Shown here in pieces: positions 27,007 to 38,431 of a stretch of DNA of 51,949 nucleotides (its first letter is position 1; every line of letters begins with the position of its first letter). The DNA is from Phaeobacter sp. QD34_24 (GTDB taxonomy: Bacteria; Pseudomonadota; Alphaproteobacteria; Rhodobacterales; Rhodobacteraceae): contig NZ_JARCJD010000023.1 of assembly GCF_028890115.1 (NCBI RefSeq), forward strand, positions 1 through 51,949, given 5' to 3'. The position numbers and the translations under genes are program-made. The notes beneath the pieces are model-generated. The model made no database searches. It worked only from the letters and a program-made list of their open reading frames with translations, and was not told the DNA's origin.

Positions 27007-27257
27007 CTTTTCCCGGCGCCTTTTGTCCGGGCGGTATGTTCCTTTTTGCCGCCCTTGCCCACTTGCGCCACGAAGCGTCGCATTCAGAACTAGACAGGAC
27101 TGCCCAGAAATCGTCGACTGCGCCGGTAGCGGATTGGGTCGTTTCGACTTTCCCGCAAAAGGGGGTAGGAGAGGCCCCGCAAAGGCGCTAGCACTAGGGC
27201 AAGATCTGCGGCGGGCATTGCGGCCTGCAGGTGCGACGGAGAGGTGGAGGTCACGAT
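27007..27257. other. soxB upstream region
   Basis: About 250 bases without a gene. It should hold the sox promoter. I do not see a clear operator palindrome or riboswitch-like fold. Confidence 0.35.
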
Positions 27258-28511
27258 ATGCGGTTTTCCGGATGGCGGGTGCTGAAGGAAGGGCTGACCG
27301 GCAACAAGGGCTGGCGCCCTCATTGGCGCGATCCCGATCCCAAGCGCGAATATGACGTGATCATCATCGGTGGCGGCGGCCACGGGCTGGCCACGGCCTA
27401 TTACCTGGCTGCCGAACACGGCATCACCAATGTCGCCGTATTGGAACGCGGCTATATCGGCGGCGGCAACGTTGGGCGCAACACCACCATCGTGCGCGCC
27501 AACTACTACCTGCCGGGCAACTCCGAGTTCTATTCCCATAGCCTGCGCCTGTGGGAGAGCCTGGAGCAGGAGCTGAACTATAACGCCATGATGTCCCAGC
27601 GCGGCATCCTCAACCTGTTTCACAATGACGGGCAGCGCGATGCCATCGTGCGGCGTGGCAACTCGATCATCAACCAGGGCGACGATGCCGAGCTTTTGGA
27701 CCGTGAAGGCGTGCGGCGCATGGCGCCCTATCTCAACTTTGACAACAACCGTTTCCCGATCATGGGAGCGCTGTTGCAGCGCCGGGCGGGCACCGCGCGC
27801 CATGATGCGGTGGCCTGGGGCTTTGCCCGCGGCGCCGACATGCGCGGGGTGGATCTGATCCAGAACTGCGAGGTAACGGGCATCGATGTGGAGAACGGCC
27901 GCGTCACCGGCGTGCAGACCGTGCGCGGCCCGATCCGGGCTAAGAAGGTGGCACTGGCGGCGGCCGGGCGTTCGGGGCAGGTGGCGGCGATGGCGGGGCT
28001 GACCCTGCCGATCGAAAGCCACGTGCTGCAGGCCTTTGTCTCGGAAGGGGTGAAGCCGCTGATCGACCACGTCATCACCTTTGCCGAGGGGCATCTCTAT
28101 ATCAGCCAGTCCGACAAGGGCGGGCTGGTCTTTGGCAGCTACCTTGATTTCTACAGCTCCTATGCGGCGCGGGGGAACCTGCCGATGGTCGAACACACGA
28201 TGGAGACCTGCATGGCCATGGTCCCCGCCGTGGGCAAGGCGCGGCTCTTGCGCAGCTGGGGCGGCATCATGGATATGACGCCGGATGGATCGCCCATTAT
28301 CGACCATTCCCCGATCGACGGGCTCTATCTCAATTGCGGCTGGTGCTATGGCGGCTTCAAGGCAACCCCGGGGTCGGGCAATGTCTATGCCCATCTCATC
28401 GCCACCGACCGCCCGCATGGCGCCGCGACCCGGTTCAAGCTGGACCGCTTCCGCAGCGGTATCGGCCTCATGGACGAGGAGGGGACCGGTGCCCAGCACA
28501 ATTTGCACTAG
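27258..28511 (+). CDS. soxB: Sarcosine oxidase beta subunit (SoxB)
   Basis: 417 residues from the ATG at 27258 (GGAGG about eight bases upstream). FAD Rossmann motif YDVIIIGGGGHGLATAYYLA. His182 in the conserved segment GTARHDAVAWGFARGA is at the position expected for the histidine that binds FMN covalently in heterotetrameric sarcosine oxidases. GWCYGGFKATPGSG closes the substrate site. It oxidises sarcosine (N-methylglycine) to glycine with tetrahydrofolate and O2. It is the first gene of soxBDAG. The full set and order match the known heterotetrameric enzyme. Confidence 0.96.
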   Translation: MRFSGWRVLKEGLTGNKGWRPHWRDPDPKREYDVIIIGGGGHGLATAYYLAAEHGITNVAVLERGYIGGGNVGRNTTIVRANYYLPGNSEFYSHSLRLWESLEQELNYNAMMSQRGILNLFHNDGQRDAIVRRGNSIINQGDDAELLDREGVRRMAPYLNFDNNRFPIMGALLQRRAGTARHDAVAWGFARGADMRGVDLIQNCEVTGIDVENGRVTGVQTVRGPIRAKKVALAAAGRSGQVAAMAGLTLPIESHVLQAFVSEGVKPLIDHVITFAEGHLYISQSDKGGLVFGSYLDFYSSYAARGNLPMVEHTMETCMAMVPAVGKARLLRSWGGIMDMTPDGSPIIDHSPIDGLYLNCGWCYGGFKATPGSGNVYAHLIATDRPHGAATRFKLDRFRSGIGLMDEEGTGAQHNLH

Positions 28512-28568
28512 GCGCGTTGCCGTCGTCATGACAGAGCCAAAGATCGACTATTCAGGGGAGCGGCAGAC

Positions 28569-28838
28569 ATGAGGATCACCTGTCCCATTTGCGGCGAAAG
28601 GGACCGCCGCGAGTTCACCTATCGCGGTGCGGCCCTTCCGCGCCCTGCCGAGGATGCCGGTCTGGACGCCTGGCACCGGTACGTAAACCTGCGCGAAAAC
28701 CCGGCAGGCCCGCTGGATGAACTCTGGTATCACGAGATGGGCTGCGGGGCCTGGCTGAAGGTGCGCCGCAACACGGCCACCCATGAGGTCCTTGAGGTAT
28801 CGCTTGCCTCTGAGGCGGGTCTTGGAGGTGCGGCATGA
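28569..28838 (+). CDS. soxD: Sarcosine oxidase delta subunit (SoxD)
   Basis: 89 residues with the zinc-binding N-terminus MRITCPICGERDRREFTYRG and a further LWYHEMGCGAWL segment that supplies the remaining ligands, as in known SoxD. It is a small structural subunit of the heterotetramer. The ribosome site is GGGGAG about nine bases upstream. Its stop overlaps the soxA start by four bases (ATGA). Confidence 0.95.
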   Translation: MRITCPICGERDRREFTYRGAALPRPAEDAGLDAWHRYVNLRENPAGPLDELWYHEMGCGAWLKVRRNTATHEVLEVSLASEAGLGGAA

Positions 28839-31786
28839 GCATGAGACTGCCCGGCAAGGGGCTGATCGAAGGCGGCAAGCCCGTCACGTTCTCCTTCAAT
28901 GGCCGCCACATGATGGGGCTTGAGGGCGATACGCTGGCCTCGGCCCTGCTCGCGAACGGCGTGCATCTGGTGGGGCGCTCGTTCAAATATCACCGCCCGC
29001 GCGGCATCCTGACCGCAGGCAGCGAAGAGCCGAATGCGCTGGTCACCATCGGCAGCGGCGCGCATCAGGATCCGAATGTGCGCGCCACCACGCAGGAGCT
29101 TTTCGAAGGCCTCAGCGCCCGTAGCCAGAACTGTTGGCCCTCGGTCGAGCATGACGTGATGGCGATGAACGATCTGGCGGCGCCCTTCCTGGGCGCGGGG
29201 TTCTACTACAAGACCTTCATGTGGCCTGCGGCCTTCTGGGAGAAACTCTACGAGCCGATGATCCGCCGCGCGGCGGGGCTGGGTGCACTCAGCGGGGCGG
29301 CGGATACGGATGCCTACGAAAAGGCCTATGCCTTCTGCGACCTGCTGGTGATCGGATCGGGGCCTGCCGGTCTGATGGCGGCACTGGTGGCCGCGCGCGC
29401 GGGCGCCGACGTGATCCTGGCCGAAGAGGACAGCCGAATGGGCGGCCGCCTTCTGGCCGAGGTCGAAGAGGTGGACGGCATGCCCGCCCACCTCTGGGTG
29501 GCGGAGGTTCTGAAGGAACTCTCGTCTATGGACAACGTGCGGCTGATGACGCGCACGGCCGTGACAGGCGCCTATGATCAGGGCACCTATGGCGCATTGG
29601 AGCGTGTTGCCCATCACAGGCCGCGCCGCCATTCGCTGAAGGAAAGCCACCTTCCGCGCGAGTGCTTCTGGCGCATCGCGGCGAAACGCGCGGTGCTGGC
29701 GGCAGGGGCGATTGAACGCCCGGTGGCCTTTCGCAACAACGACCGCCCCGGCATCATGACCGCCAGCGCCGTGCGCGCCTATCTCAACCGCTGGGGGGTG
29801 GCGCCGGGCGAACGGGTCACTGTCTTTGCCAATAATGACGACGCCCATCGCACCGCCCGCGATCTGGCAACGGCGGGCGTCCATGTGGCCGCCCTGATCG
29901 ACAGCCGCCATGATGCGCCCGACAGCGAGTTGTTCCCGGTGATCAAGGGCGCGCAGGTCTGCGATGCGGGCGGACGCAAGCGGCTCGAAAGCATCACCGT
30001 GCGCTCCGTCGCCGGAGAGGAGAAGATCCAGAGCGATTGTCTGGCCATGTCGGGCGGCTGGAACCCTTCGGTGCATCTGACCTGCCATCTGAACGCGCGG
30101 CCCAGCTGGCGGCGCGACATCGCGGCCTTTGTGCCGAAGGAGGGCAGCGTGCCGGGCATGGTGACAGCGGGGGGCTGCAATGGCGAGTTCTCCACCGCCG
30201 GTGCCCTGCGCGACGGGGCTGCAGCCGCAGGCAAGGCGCTGGAGGCGCTGGGCCTGAAGGTGCCAAGTGCCGATCTGCCGCTGGCCGAGGATGATCCCTA
30301 CCGGATTTCGCCGCTCTGGAATGTGCCGGGCAAGGGACGCGCCTGGCTTGATTTCCAGAACGACGTGACCGTGAAGGATGTGAAACAGGCCGCGGCGGAA
30401 AACTTCCGCTCGGTCGAGCATATGAAGCGCTACACCACCCAAGGCATGGCGACGGATCAGGGCAAGAACTCGAACGTCGCGGCGCTGGCGGTGCTGGCCG
30501 ATGCCACCGGGCGCAGCATTCCCGAAACCGGCACCACCACCTTCCGCCCCCCCTTCGTGCCGGTCAGCATCGGAGCCATGGGGGCAGGGGCCGCAGAGCA
30601 GGGCTTCAAGCCGCAGCGCTTCCTGACCTCGCATAAGGCGAGCGAGGAGCGCGGCGCCCATCAGCTGGAGGTCGGGCTCTGGTATCGCGCCGCCTATTTC
30701 CCGAAAACCGGGGAAACCAACTGGCGCCAGTCCTGCGACCGCGAGGTGACATTGGTGCGCAATCACGTCGGGGTCTGCGATGTCTCCACCCTCGGCAAGA
30801 TCGACATCCAGGGGCCGGATGCCGGAAAGCTCTTGGACTATGTCTATACCAACATGTTCTCGACCCTGAAGGTCGGGCGCGCGCGCTATGGTCTGATGCT
30901 GCGCGAGGATGGTTTTGTCATGGATGACGGCACCACCGCGCGGCTGGGCGATCAGCACTATGTGATGACCACTACCACCGCCGCTGCGGGGCAGGTGATG
31001 GCGCATCTGGAATATGTGACCCAGGTGCTGTGCCCCGATTGGGATGTGCGCATTGTCTCGGTCACCGAACAATGGGCGCAATTTGCCGTGGCAGGCCCCA
31101 AGGCGCGCGCGCTTTTGAATGGTCTGTTGGATGACGAGATCGACAGCAAAACCTGGCCCTTCATGGCCTGCGGCGAGGTTTCGGTCATGGGCGTCGCGGG
31201 TCGGCTGTTCCGCATCTCCTTCAGCGGCGAGGAAGCCTATGAACTGGCGGTGCCCGCCCGCTATGGCGATGCGCTGTTCCGCGAACTTCTGGCCCGTGCC
31301 GAAGGCCTGGGAGGCGGCGCCTACGGGATGGAGGCGCTCAATGTGCTGCGGATCGAGAAGGGTTTCATCACCCATGCGGAAATCAACGGCACCGTGACGG
31401 CCGGTGATCTGGGGATGCAGGGGATGATGTCGAAGAAGAAGGATTTCTTCGGGGGGCCGATGTCCCGCCGCGACGGGTTGATGGCCGAGGACCGGATGCA
31501 GATGGTCGGCCTCAAACCCATCGGCGCGGTGAAACAACTCACCGCCGGGGCGCATCTGTTCAACCCCGAAGATCCGGTGGAGCGGATCCATGACCAGGGC
31601 TATGTGACCTCGGCCTGTTTCTCGCCCACGCTGGGCCACTCCATCGCGCTGGGTTTCCTCAGTGGCGGGCGGGATCGGATCGGCGATCAGATCCGCCTGG
31701 TCGATCACATGCGCGGCATAGACGCCATGTGCGAGGTGGTGGAACCGCAGTTCTTTGACCCGGAAGGAGGGCGCGCCCGTGGCTGA
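28835..31786 (+). CDS. soxA: Sarcosine oxidase alpha subunit (SoxA)
   Basis: 983 residues, the usual size. A ferredoxin-like N-terminal part (about residues 15-100, NGRHMMGLEGDTLASALLANG) is followed by an NAD-binding domain (LLVIGSGPAGLMAALVAARAG near residue 170) and, after about residue 600, an aminomethyltransferase (GcvT-like) half that binds tetrahydrofolate and yields 5,10-methylene-THF. The NAD+ and FMN/FAD electron chain links to SoxB. Gene overlaps on both sides (soxD four bases, soxG eight bases) indicate coupled translation. Confidence 0.96.
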   Translation: MSMRLPGKGLIEGGKPVTFSFNGRHMMGLEGDTLASALLANGVHLVGRSFKYHRPRGILTAGSEEPNALVTIGSGAHQDPNVRATTQELFEGLSARSQNCWPSVEHDVMAMNDLAAPFLGAGFYYKTFMWPAAFWEKLYEPMIRRAAGLGALSGAADTDAYEKAYAFCDLLVIGSGPAGLMAALVAARAGADVILAEEDSRMGGRLLAEVEEVDGMPAHLWVAEVLKELSSMDNVRLMTRTAVTGAYDQGTYGALERVAHHRPRRHSLKESHLPRECFWRIAAKRAVLAAGAIERPVAFRNNDRPGIMTASAVRAYLNRWGVAPGERVTVFANNDDAHRTARDLATAGVHVAALIDSRHDAPDSELFPVIKGAQVCDAGGRKRLESITVRSVAGEEKIQSDCLAMSGGWNPSVHLTCHLNARPSWRRDIAAFVPKEGSVPGMVTAGGCNGEFSTAGALRDGAAAAGKALEALGLKVPSADLPLAEDDPYRISPLWNVPGKGRAWLDFQNDVTVKDVKQAAAENFRSVEHMKRYTTQGMATDQGKNSNVAALAVLADATGRSIPETGTTTFRPPFVPVSIGAMGAGAAEQGFKPQRFLTSHKASEERGAHQLEVGLWYRAAYFPKTGETNWRQSCDREVTLVRNHVGVCDVSTLGKIDIQGPDAGKLLDYVYTNMFSTLKVGRARYGLMLREDGFVMDDGTTARLGDQHYVMTTTTAAAGQVMAHLEYVTQVLCPDWDVRIVSVTEQWAQFAVAGPKARALLNGLLDDEIDSKTWPFMACGEVSVMGVAGRLFRISFSGEEAYELAVPARYGDALFRELLARAEGLGGGAYGMEALNVLRIEKGFITHAEINGTVTAGDLGMQGMMSKKKDFFGGPMSRRDGLMAEDRMQMVGLKPIGAVKQLTAGAHLFNPEDPVERIHDQGYVTSACFSPTLGHSIALGFLSGGRDRIGDQIRLVDHMRGIDAMCEVVEPQFFDPEGGRARG

Positions 31787-32324
31787 ACTCATTGCAAAAA
31801 GCCCCTGCGCGGGGCTGCTGCCCGTCTCTGTTGGCGGTCTGTCCCTCAGCGAAGAGGATCTGGGGGCTTTGACCAGCCTTGCGCCCTTCAGCGATCAGGA
31901 AAGGGGCCTGAGTGCGGCACTGGAGGCCGCCCATGGCATGAAACTGCCCGCTATGGGGCGCAGCACCGGCAAGGCGGGGAACAGGGCGATCTGGTTTGGT
32001 CGGGATATGGCGCTGCTGGCCGGGCCTGCGCCCGATCCATCTCTGGCCGAATACGCGGCGCTGACCGATCAGAGCGATGCCTGGGCCGTGGTGCGGCTTG
32101 ACGGGGAGGGGGCCGAAGATGTTTTGGCGCGTCTTTGCCCCATCGATCTGCGCAGCAAGACCTTCAAACGCGGCCATACCGCGCGCACCGAGCTGCGCCA
32201 CATGATGGCATCGGTGACGCGCATCGGGGCAAACAGCTTTCAGATCATGGTGTTCCGCTCGCTTGCGCAAACCTTGGCGCATGATCTGAAAACAGCCATG
32301 GAAGCCGTCGCCGCGCGCAGGTAA
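31779..32324 (+). CDS. soxG: Sarcosine oxidase gamma subunit (SoxG)
   Basis: 181 residues starting at a GTG (31779) with a strong AAGGAGG nine bases upstream. A longer in-frame ATG at 31755 precedes that ribosome site and is rejected. Conserved SoxG segments are present (SDAWAVVRLDGEGAEDVLARLCPIDL, then HMMASVTRIGANSFQIMVFRS). It completes the heterotetramer. It overlaps soxA by eight bases in another frame. No folate gene such as purU follows; a small exported protein gene does. Confidence 0.93.
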   Translation: MAELIAKSPCAGLLPVSVGGLSLSEEDLGALTSLAPFSDQERGLSAALEAAHGMKLPAMGRSTGKAGNRAIWFGRDMALLAGPAPDPSLAEYAALTDQSDAWAVVRLDGEGAEDVLARLCPIDLRSKTFKRGHTARTELRHMMASVTRIGANSFQIMVFRSLAQTLAHDLKTAMEAVAARR

Positions 32325-32361
32325 TCTCCCTGGATCACCGACTGATTCATGGAGCGTATCG

Positions 32362-32724
32362 ATGAAGCGCATTTCCGCAGCGATTGCACCAGTGGCGGCC
32401 ATCCTGGCCGTTCTGTCTTCTGCGCCGGCCCAGGCTGCTGACAGCAAGGAAGACAGCTGCAAATACCAGGGCCAGGTCATGGCCGCCGTGCAGGCTGCGC
32501 GGATGGACCGTGTGAAACAGGAGAAGGTCGAAGAGGTCATCCTGGCCTCGGATCCTGCATGGCCCGAACAGTATTCCAAGGCGATCCCGCAGCTGACCGA
32601 GCATGTTTATGGGATGAAGCGGCGCGATCTGCGCAACGCCGATCTTGGTGCCATCTTTGAACAGCAATGCCTGGAAAACTGGGATCAGATCCAGGCGATG
32701 AAGAAACAGCTGAAATCGAACTGA
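32362..32724 (+). CDS. Small exported protein of unknown function
   Basis: 120 residues. A clear signal peptide (MKRISAAIAPVAAILAVLSSAPAQA, cleavage after about residue 25) precedes a helical, charged domain of about 95 residues with two cysteines (DSCKYQG near residue 33, QQCLENW near residue 103) that may form a disulfide. I do not recognise a family. It lies 37 bases after soxG and one base before dnaG, so it probably belongs to the dnaG-rpoD unit, or is read through from sox. Confidence 0.8.
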   Translation: MKRISAAIAPVAAILAVLSSAPAQAADSKEDSCKYQGQVMAAVQAARMDRVKQEKVEEVILASDPAWPEQYSKAIPQLTEHVYGMKRRDLRNADLGAIFEQQCLENWDQIQAMKKQLKSN

Positions 32725-32725
32725 T

Positions 32726-34729
32726 ATGTCGCTGCCGCCCGGTTTCCTTGACGAATTGCGCACCCGCATCAGCCTGACTGATGTTGTCGGGCGCAAGGTC
32801 ATGTGGGACCAGCGCAAGTCAAACCCGGGCAAGGGCGACATGTGGGCGCCATGCCCCTTTCATCACGAGAAATCGGCCAGTTTCCATGTCGATGATCGCA
32901 AGGGCTTCTATTACTGCTTTGGCTGCCAGGCCAAGGGCGATGCGCTGAAGTTCGTGCAGGAGACCGAGAATGTCGCCTTCATGGAGGCGGTCGAGATCCT
33001 TGCCGGGGAAGCGGGCATGGAGATGCCCAAGCGCGACCCCAAGGCGCAGGAAAAACAGGATCGTCGCAGCCAATTGGCAGATGTGATGGAGCAGGCGGTG
33101 CAGTTCTTTCGCCTGCAGCTCAATACCCAAGGCGGCACCGCCGCGCGCGCCTACCTGGCCAAACGCGGCCTGACGGGTGAAGCCCTGCAGCGCTGGGAGA
33201 TCGGCTTTGCCCCGGATGGCTGGCAGGGGCTTTGGGATCACTTACGCGGCAAGGGCGTGGCCGAGGACCTGATCATGGGGGCGGGGCTGGCGAAGCCCTC
33301 GAACAAGGGTGGCAAGCCCTATGATACCTTCCGCAACCGCATCATGTTCCCGATCCGCGATGCGCGCGGCCGGGCGATCGCCTTTGGCGGCCGGGCGATG
33401 GACCCGAATGACAACGCCAAATATCTGAACTCGCCCGAGACCGAACTGTTCGACAAAGGCCGCAGCCTTTACAACCACGGACCGGCCCGCGCCGCTGCCG
33501 GGCGGGGCACGCCGCTGATCGTGGCCGAAGGCTATATGGATGTGATTGCGCTGTCCGAAGGCGGCTTTGCCTCCTGCGTGGCGCCGCTGGGGACCGCGAT
33601 CACCGAAAACCAGTTGATGATGCTGTGGCGGATGTCGGATGAGCCGATCATCGCGCTGGATGGCGACACCGCCGGGATCCGCGCCGCCATGCGGCTGATC
33701 GATCTGGCCCTGCCGCGACTGGAAGCCGGGAAATCCCTGCGCTTTGCCATCATGCCCGAGGGGAAAGACCCCGATGACATGATCCGTAGCGAAGGCCCTG
33801 CCGCGGTGCAGGCGGTGCTGGATCAGGCCATGCCCATGGTGAAGCTCCTGTGGCAGCGTGAAACCGAAGGCCGCGTCTTTGACAGCCCCGAACGCAAGGC
33901 GGCGCTCGACAAGGCCCTGCGCGAGAGGATCCGCCTGATCCGCGATCCGTCGATCCGCAGACATTATGGCGAGGACATCAAGGAGCTGCGCTGGCAGCTG
34001 TTCCGGGGCAATCGGCCGCCCCGCGACGACGGTTTCACACCGCGCCGCAAGGCGGGCGGAGGCGGCGGGGCAGGCGGCTTTCGCGATGGCGCGCGCGCGC
34101 CCTGGCGCGTGCAGGGGGGGGCTTCGGTGCCACTGGCAACCACCCGCAGTTCGCTCCTGGCGGCCGCCGATGAGGCGACCCTGGCCCGTGCCCGCGAGGC
34201 GGTGATCCTGGCGGTGGTGATCACCACGCCTGCGGTGATCCCCGAGTTTGAAACCAATCTCGAGCGGATGATCTGCACCGACCCGGATCTGGCGGCCCTG
34301 CGCGACATGGTCCTGCGCCATGGCGTTGCGGCCCCTGAGCGGCTGAAAGAGGAAATCGAATACGCGCTTGGCCCCCATGCCCTTGAAAACCTCTTTGCCC
34401 TGCGCCATGTGGCAATTGTGCCCTGTCTGCGCAAACCAGGCGATGAGGAGGCCGCGCGCCTGACCCTGGCGGAGGAAATCGCAAAGCTCGAAGCGCTCAG
34501 GGGGCTGGATGCGGAACTGGCTGAGGCACAGGAGGACCTGATCGGTCTTGCAGATGAGGCTTTGACCTGGCGCCTGAAACAGGCCGCCGAGGCGCGTAAC
34601 AGGGCCGTGCGAAGCGAGAACGAGGACAGGGCGCAATATGACGTAGGCGAGAATGGCGCCCGGCTCGATCGCGAGGAACGCGACGCCTTTGGCGCCCTTT
34701 TGGACAGAATCGGCTTTTCCGACAAATGA
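32726..34729 (+). CDS. dnaG: DNA primase (DnaG)
   Basis: 667 residues. An N-terminal CHC2 zinc ribbon (CPFHHEKSASFHV, then YYCFGCQAKGDALKF, about residues 40-80) is followed by the catalytic core with TOPRIM motifs (VAEGYMDVIALSEGG, then IALDGDTAGIRAAM) and a Gly/Arg-rich linker near residues 430-460 leading to the C-terminal DnaB-helicase-binding domain. It makes RNA primers at the replication fork. It starts two bases after the preceding gene and is followed by rpoD, the common macromolecular-synthesis pairing, here without rpsU. Confidence 0.97.
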   Translation: MSLPPGFLDELRTRISLTDVVGRKVMWDQRKSNPGKGDMWAPCPFHHEKSASFHVDDRKGFYYCFGCQAKGDALKFVQETENVAFMEAVEILAGEAGMEMPKRDPKAQEKQDRRSQLADVMEQAVQFFRLQLNTQGGTAARAYLAKRGLTGEALQRWEIGFAPDGWQGLWDHLRGKGVAEDLIMGAGLAKPSNKGGKPYDTFRNRIMFPIRDARGRAIAFGGRAMDPNDNAKYLNSPETELFDKGRSLYNHGPARAAAGRGTPLIVAEGYMDVIALSEGGFASCVAPLGTAITENQLMMLWRMSDEPIIALDGDTAGIRAAMRLIDLALPRLEAGKSLRFAIMPEGKDPDDMIRSEGPAAVQAVLDQAMPMVKLLWQRETEGRVFDSPERKAALDKALRERIRLIRDPSIRRHYGEDIKELRWQLFRGNRPPRDDGFTPRRKAGGGGGAGGFRDGARAPWRVQGGASVPLATTRSSLLAAADEATLARAREAVILAVVITTPAVIPEFETNLERMICTDPDLAALRDMVLRHGVAAPERLKEEIEYALGPHALENLFALRHVAIVPCLRKPGDEEAARLTLAEEIAKLEALRGLDAELAEAQEDLIGLADEALTWRLKQAAEARNRAVRSENEDRAQYDVGENGARLDREERDAFGALLDRIGFSDK

Positions 34730-34793
34730 CACATCCGCGCAAAAAGGGTGTTTTCCTAAGGAAGAGCAAAAGAAAATTGGGTAAATGGGGTGA

Positions 34794-34821
34794 CGAATCA
34801 TCAGTTCCGGCTAATGATTCG
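34794..34821. promoter_or_regulatory. Inverted repeat upstream of rpoD
   Basis: CGAATCAT and ATGATTCG arms (34794-34801, 34814-34821) flank a 12-base loop in the 131-base dnaG-rpoD spacer. It could be an operator or an mRNA hairpin. The spacer just before it (34741-34790) is AT-rich, so a promoter for rpoD probably lies here. Confidence 0.45.
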
Positions 34822-34860
34822 CGCTATCCGAATCGCCCCAGCCTCTTAGAGGAGCAATGA

Positions 34861-36855
<1,995 letters not shown>

Positions 36856-36857
36856 TC

Positions 36858-36885
36858 AAAAGGCGCCCTGCGGGGCGCCTTTTTC
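36858..36885 (+). terminator. Rho-independent terminator of rpoD
   Basis: AGGCGCCC/GGGCGCCT arms (36861-36868, 36873-36880) with a four-base loop and a TTTTT tail lie directly after the rpoD stop. A-rich bases on the other side would let it work in both directions. It marks the end of the conserved block. Confidence 0.92.
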
Positions 36886-37272
36886 TTGCGCTTTGAAGTG
36901 CTGTTGGACGGTCTTGAGGTTTGGATGACGGACGCCGCGGTTCATCTGTGATGCGGTTATGCGCAGACAGCGGACTTTGCAAAGTCTGGCCCGCTTCCCG
37001 ACAGCGGACGTTCGTGTAAAGTGCGGCGAAAGCCGGGTGAGAGCCCACACCGGAAGTCCTTATTTTGTGCTGCGTGCGCTCGCAGCACGGATTGTGCTGC
37101 ATTGGCGAAGGTTTTGATGCTGCAACACGGTGTAAGAAGCAGCCATTCGCGCAATCTGGAGCTTTGGTGTGGCATTCAAGGATCAGGTCGCGGAGCTTCC
37201 CACGTCAAAAAACCAAGGCAAAAAAGCTAAACACCATCGATGGGCTACAGCGTGTCGACCCGATGCTATGCT
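36886..37272. other. Spacer between rpoD and the recombinase gene
   Basis: About 390 bases with no credible gene. The word GACAGCGGAC occurs twice (near 36966 and 36998). Composition shifts here to lower G+C than the preceding 37 kb. I see no tRNA or clear attachment core. Confidence 0.4.
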
Positions 37273-37301
37273 CCAGACGTCAGCGCGGCGCTGACGTCTG
37301 G
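37273..37301. repeat. 29-nt perfect palindrome before the recombinase gene
   Basis: Two 14-base arms (CCAGACGTCAGCGC and its complement) surround a single G. The palindrome ends 28 bases before the recombinase start codon. It could be an operator, a recombination site bound by the enzyme, or a terminator-like hairpin; no T tract follows. Confidence 0.85.
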
Positions 37302-37329
37302 GTTTGGAGGGAGGATTGGAGGGCATGTT

Positions 37330-37962
37330 ATGCCACGAGTCCAACTTCCCGCAGTCACCCCAAAACGCAAAGCTTGGAACAAAGGGCGGATAATCGGCCA
37401 GAAACGGCCGCTGTTTCCCAAACAAGTTTGGGCAATCCGCGCTCGGCTCGAGATTGCAGGCTACCTTCGCGACCTCGCGCTGTTCAACGTCGCGATTGAT
37501 AGCAAGTTGCGAGGGTGCGACTTAGTCAAACTCGCCGTGACCGATTTGGTCAGAGATGATCGCGTTCGCGAACGAGTGTCGGTGATCCAAAGCAAAACCA
37601 ATCAGCCGGTTCGGTTTGAACTGACTGAAAACACGAGAGAAACGGTTACTGCTTGGGTTAGATCGCCTGAAATGATCGGCCGCCTTTTCGTGTTTCCCAG
37701 CCGATTTCATGACCGACCTCACATCTCCGCGCGGCAATATGCTCGACTTGTTCGTGATTGGGTGACTGCAATTGGACTGGAACCCAGCGGTTACGGCACT
37801 CATTCGCTCCGTCGGACCAAAGCTGCCGAGATATATCGCAAGACTGGCAACCTTCGCGCGGTGCAGCTTCTGCTTGGTCACACAAAAGTTGACAGTACGG
37901 TGCGATATTTAGGCGTTGAGTTGGAAGATGCTCTGAGTATTGCGGAGCGCATCGATATCTAA
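37330..37962 (+). CDS. Short tyrosine recombinase (phage-integrase family)
   Basis: 210 residues from the ATG at 37330, which has GGAGGG seven bases upstream. The complete catalytic set is visible: Arg61 (KLRGCDL), Lys89 (QSKTNQP), His158 and Arg161 (THSLRRTKA), His184 (LLGHTKV) and the nucleophile Tyr193 (TVRYLGV). The usual arm-binding and core-binding N-terminal domains of integrases are reduced to about 40 residues. It is probably an active or recently active recombinase of a mobile element or island. It lies between the rpoD terminator and the creatinase region. Confidence 0.88.
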   Translation: MPRVQLPAVTPKRKAWNKGRIIGQKRPLFPKQVWAIRARLEIAGYLRDLALFNVAIDSKLRGCDLVKLAVTDLVRDDRVRERVSVIQSKTNQPVRFELTENTRETVTAWVRSPEMIGRLFVFPSRFHDRPHISARQYARLVRDWVTAIGLEPSGYGTHSLRRTKAAEIYRKTGNLRAVQLLLGHTKVDSTVRYLGVELEDALSIAERIDI

Positions 37963-37969
37963 GCAATGT

Positions 37970-37995
37970 TGGCGAACGGTGCTTACCGTTCGCCA
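37970..37995 (+). terminator. Hairpin after the recombinase gene
   Basis: 11-base perfect arms (TGGCGAACGGT/ACCGTTCGCCA) with a GCTT loop lie eight bases after the stop. There is no T tract, so termination efficiency is uncertain. Confidence 0.6.
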
Positions 37996-38431
37996 GATCA
38001 TAAGAGATCTGAGATCACGCGACGTCGAAAACGAAATGCGAACCCATAGTCACGGATGCTGCGGTCGAAGCGGGCATTGCGGCTGTTCCCTGCGGCTGCA
38101 AAATCTGGGTTTGGTCGAATCCGCAGGGTTGTGGGACGTTCCCGTCGTCGTCAGGGTGAGCGTGCAAGAGGACGCGTCCAAAGTCAGCTAACAGCTTGCG
38201 TCTTTTCAGAAGTTCGGCGGTGAACATTCTTGATTGGGCGATGCTTTTTGTCTATTAGTGCACCATGGGATTGACGATGGCGTCGTCACTAACCGAATTC
38301 CGATTAGAGCATCCCTATCCAACCATCCTGAACGCCGGGATCTTGCTTTGCCGCTCTTGTGGTGAGGGAAGGTGCAACCGGTATGAAGCACGCTCCTCCT
38401 CGTCACACTCGGCCTGAACAGGAGTATACCG
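37996..38431. other. Spacer upstream of creatinase, no gene seen
   Basis: About 435 bases. A leftward frame at 38015-38227 has no recognisable domain and could be a gene remnant. The AT-rich part near 38230-38330 probably holds the creatinase promoter. No clear operator is visible. Confidence 0.4.

Noticed and set aside
27007-27257. Glycine-type riboswitch upstream of soxB
   Set aside because: A glycine link would make sense for sarcosine oxidation, but I could not find the conserved tandem aptamer cores in this spacer.
28730-31792. Very long open frame (about 1000 codons) on the minus strand of soxA
   Set aside because: It is antisense to a clearly recognised soxA. Long antisense frames are common in G+C-rich genes. 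It is His/Arg-rich with no domain.
36886-37272. tRNA or other integration target after rpoD
   Set aside because: I looked for a cloverleaf or a tRNA 3' end that could serve as attachment site and found none. The duplicated word GACAGCGGAC is too short to support att sites.
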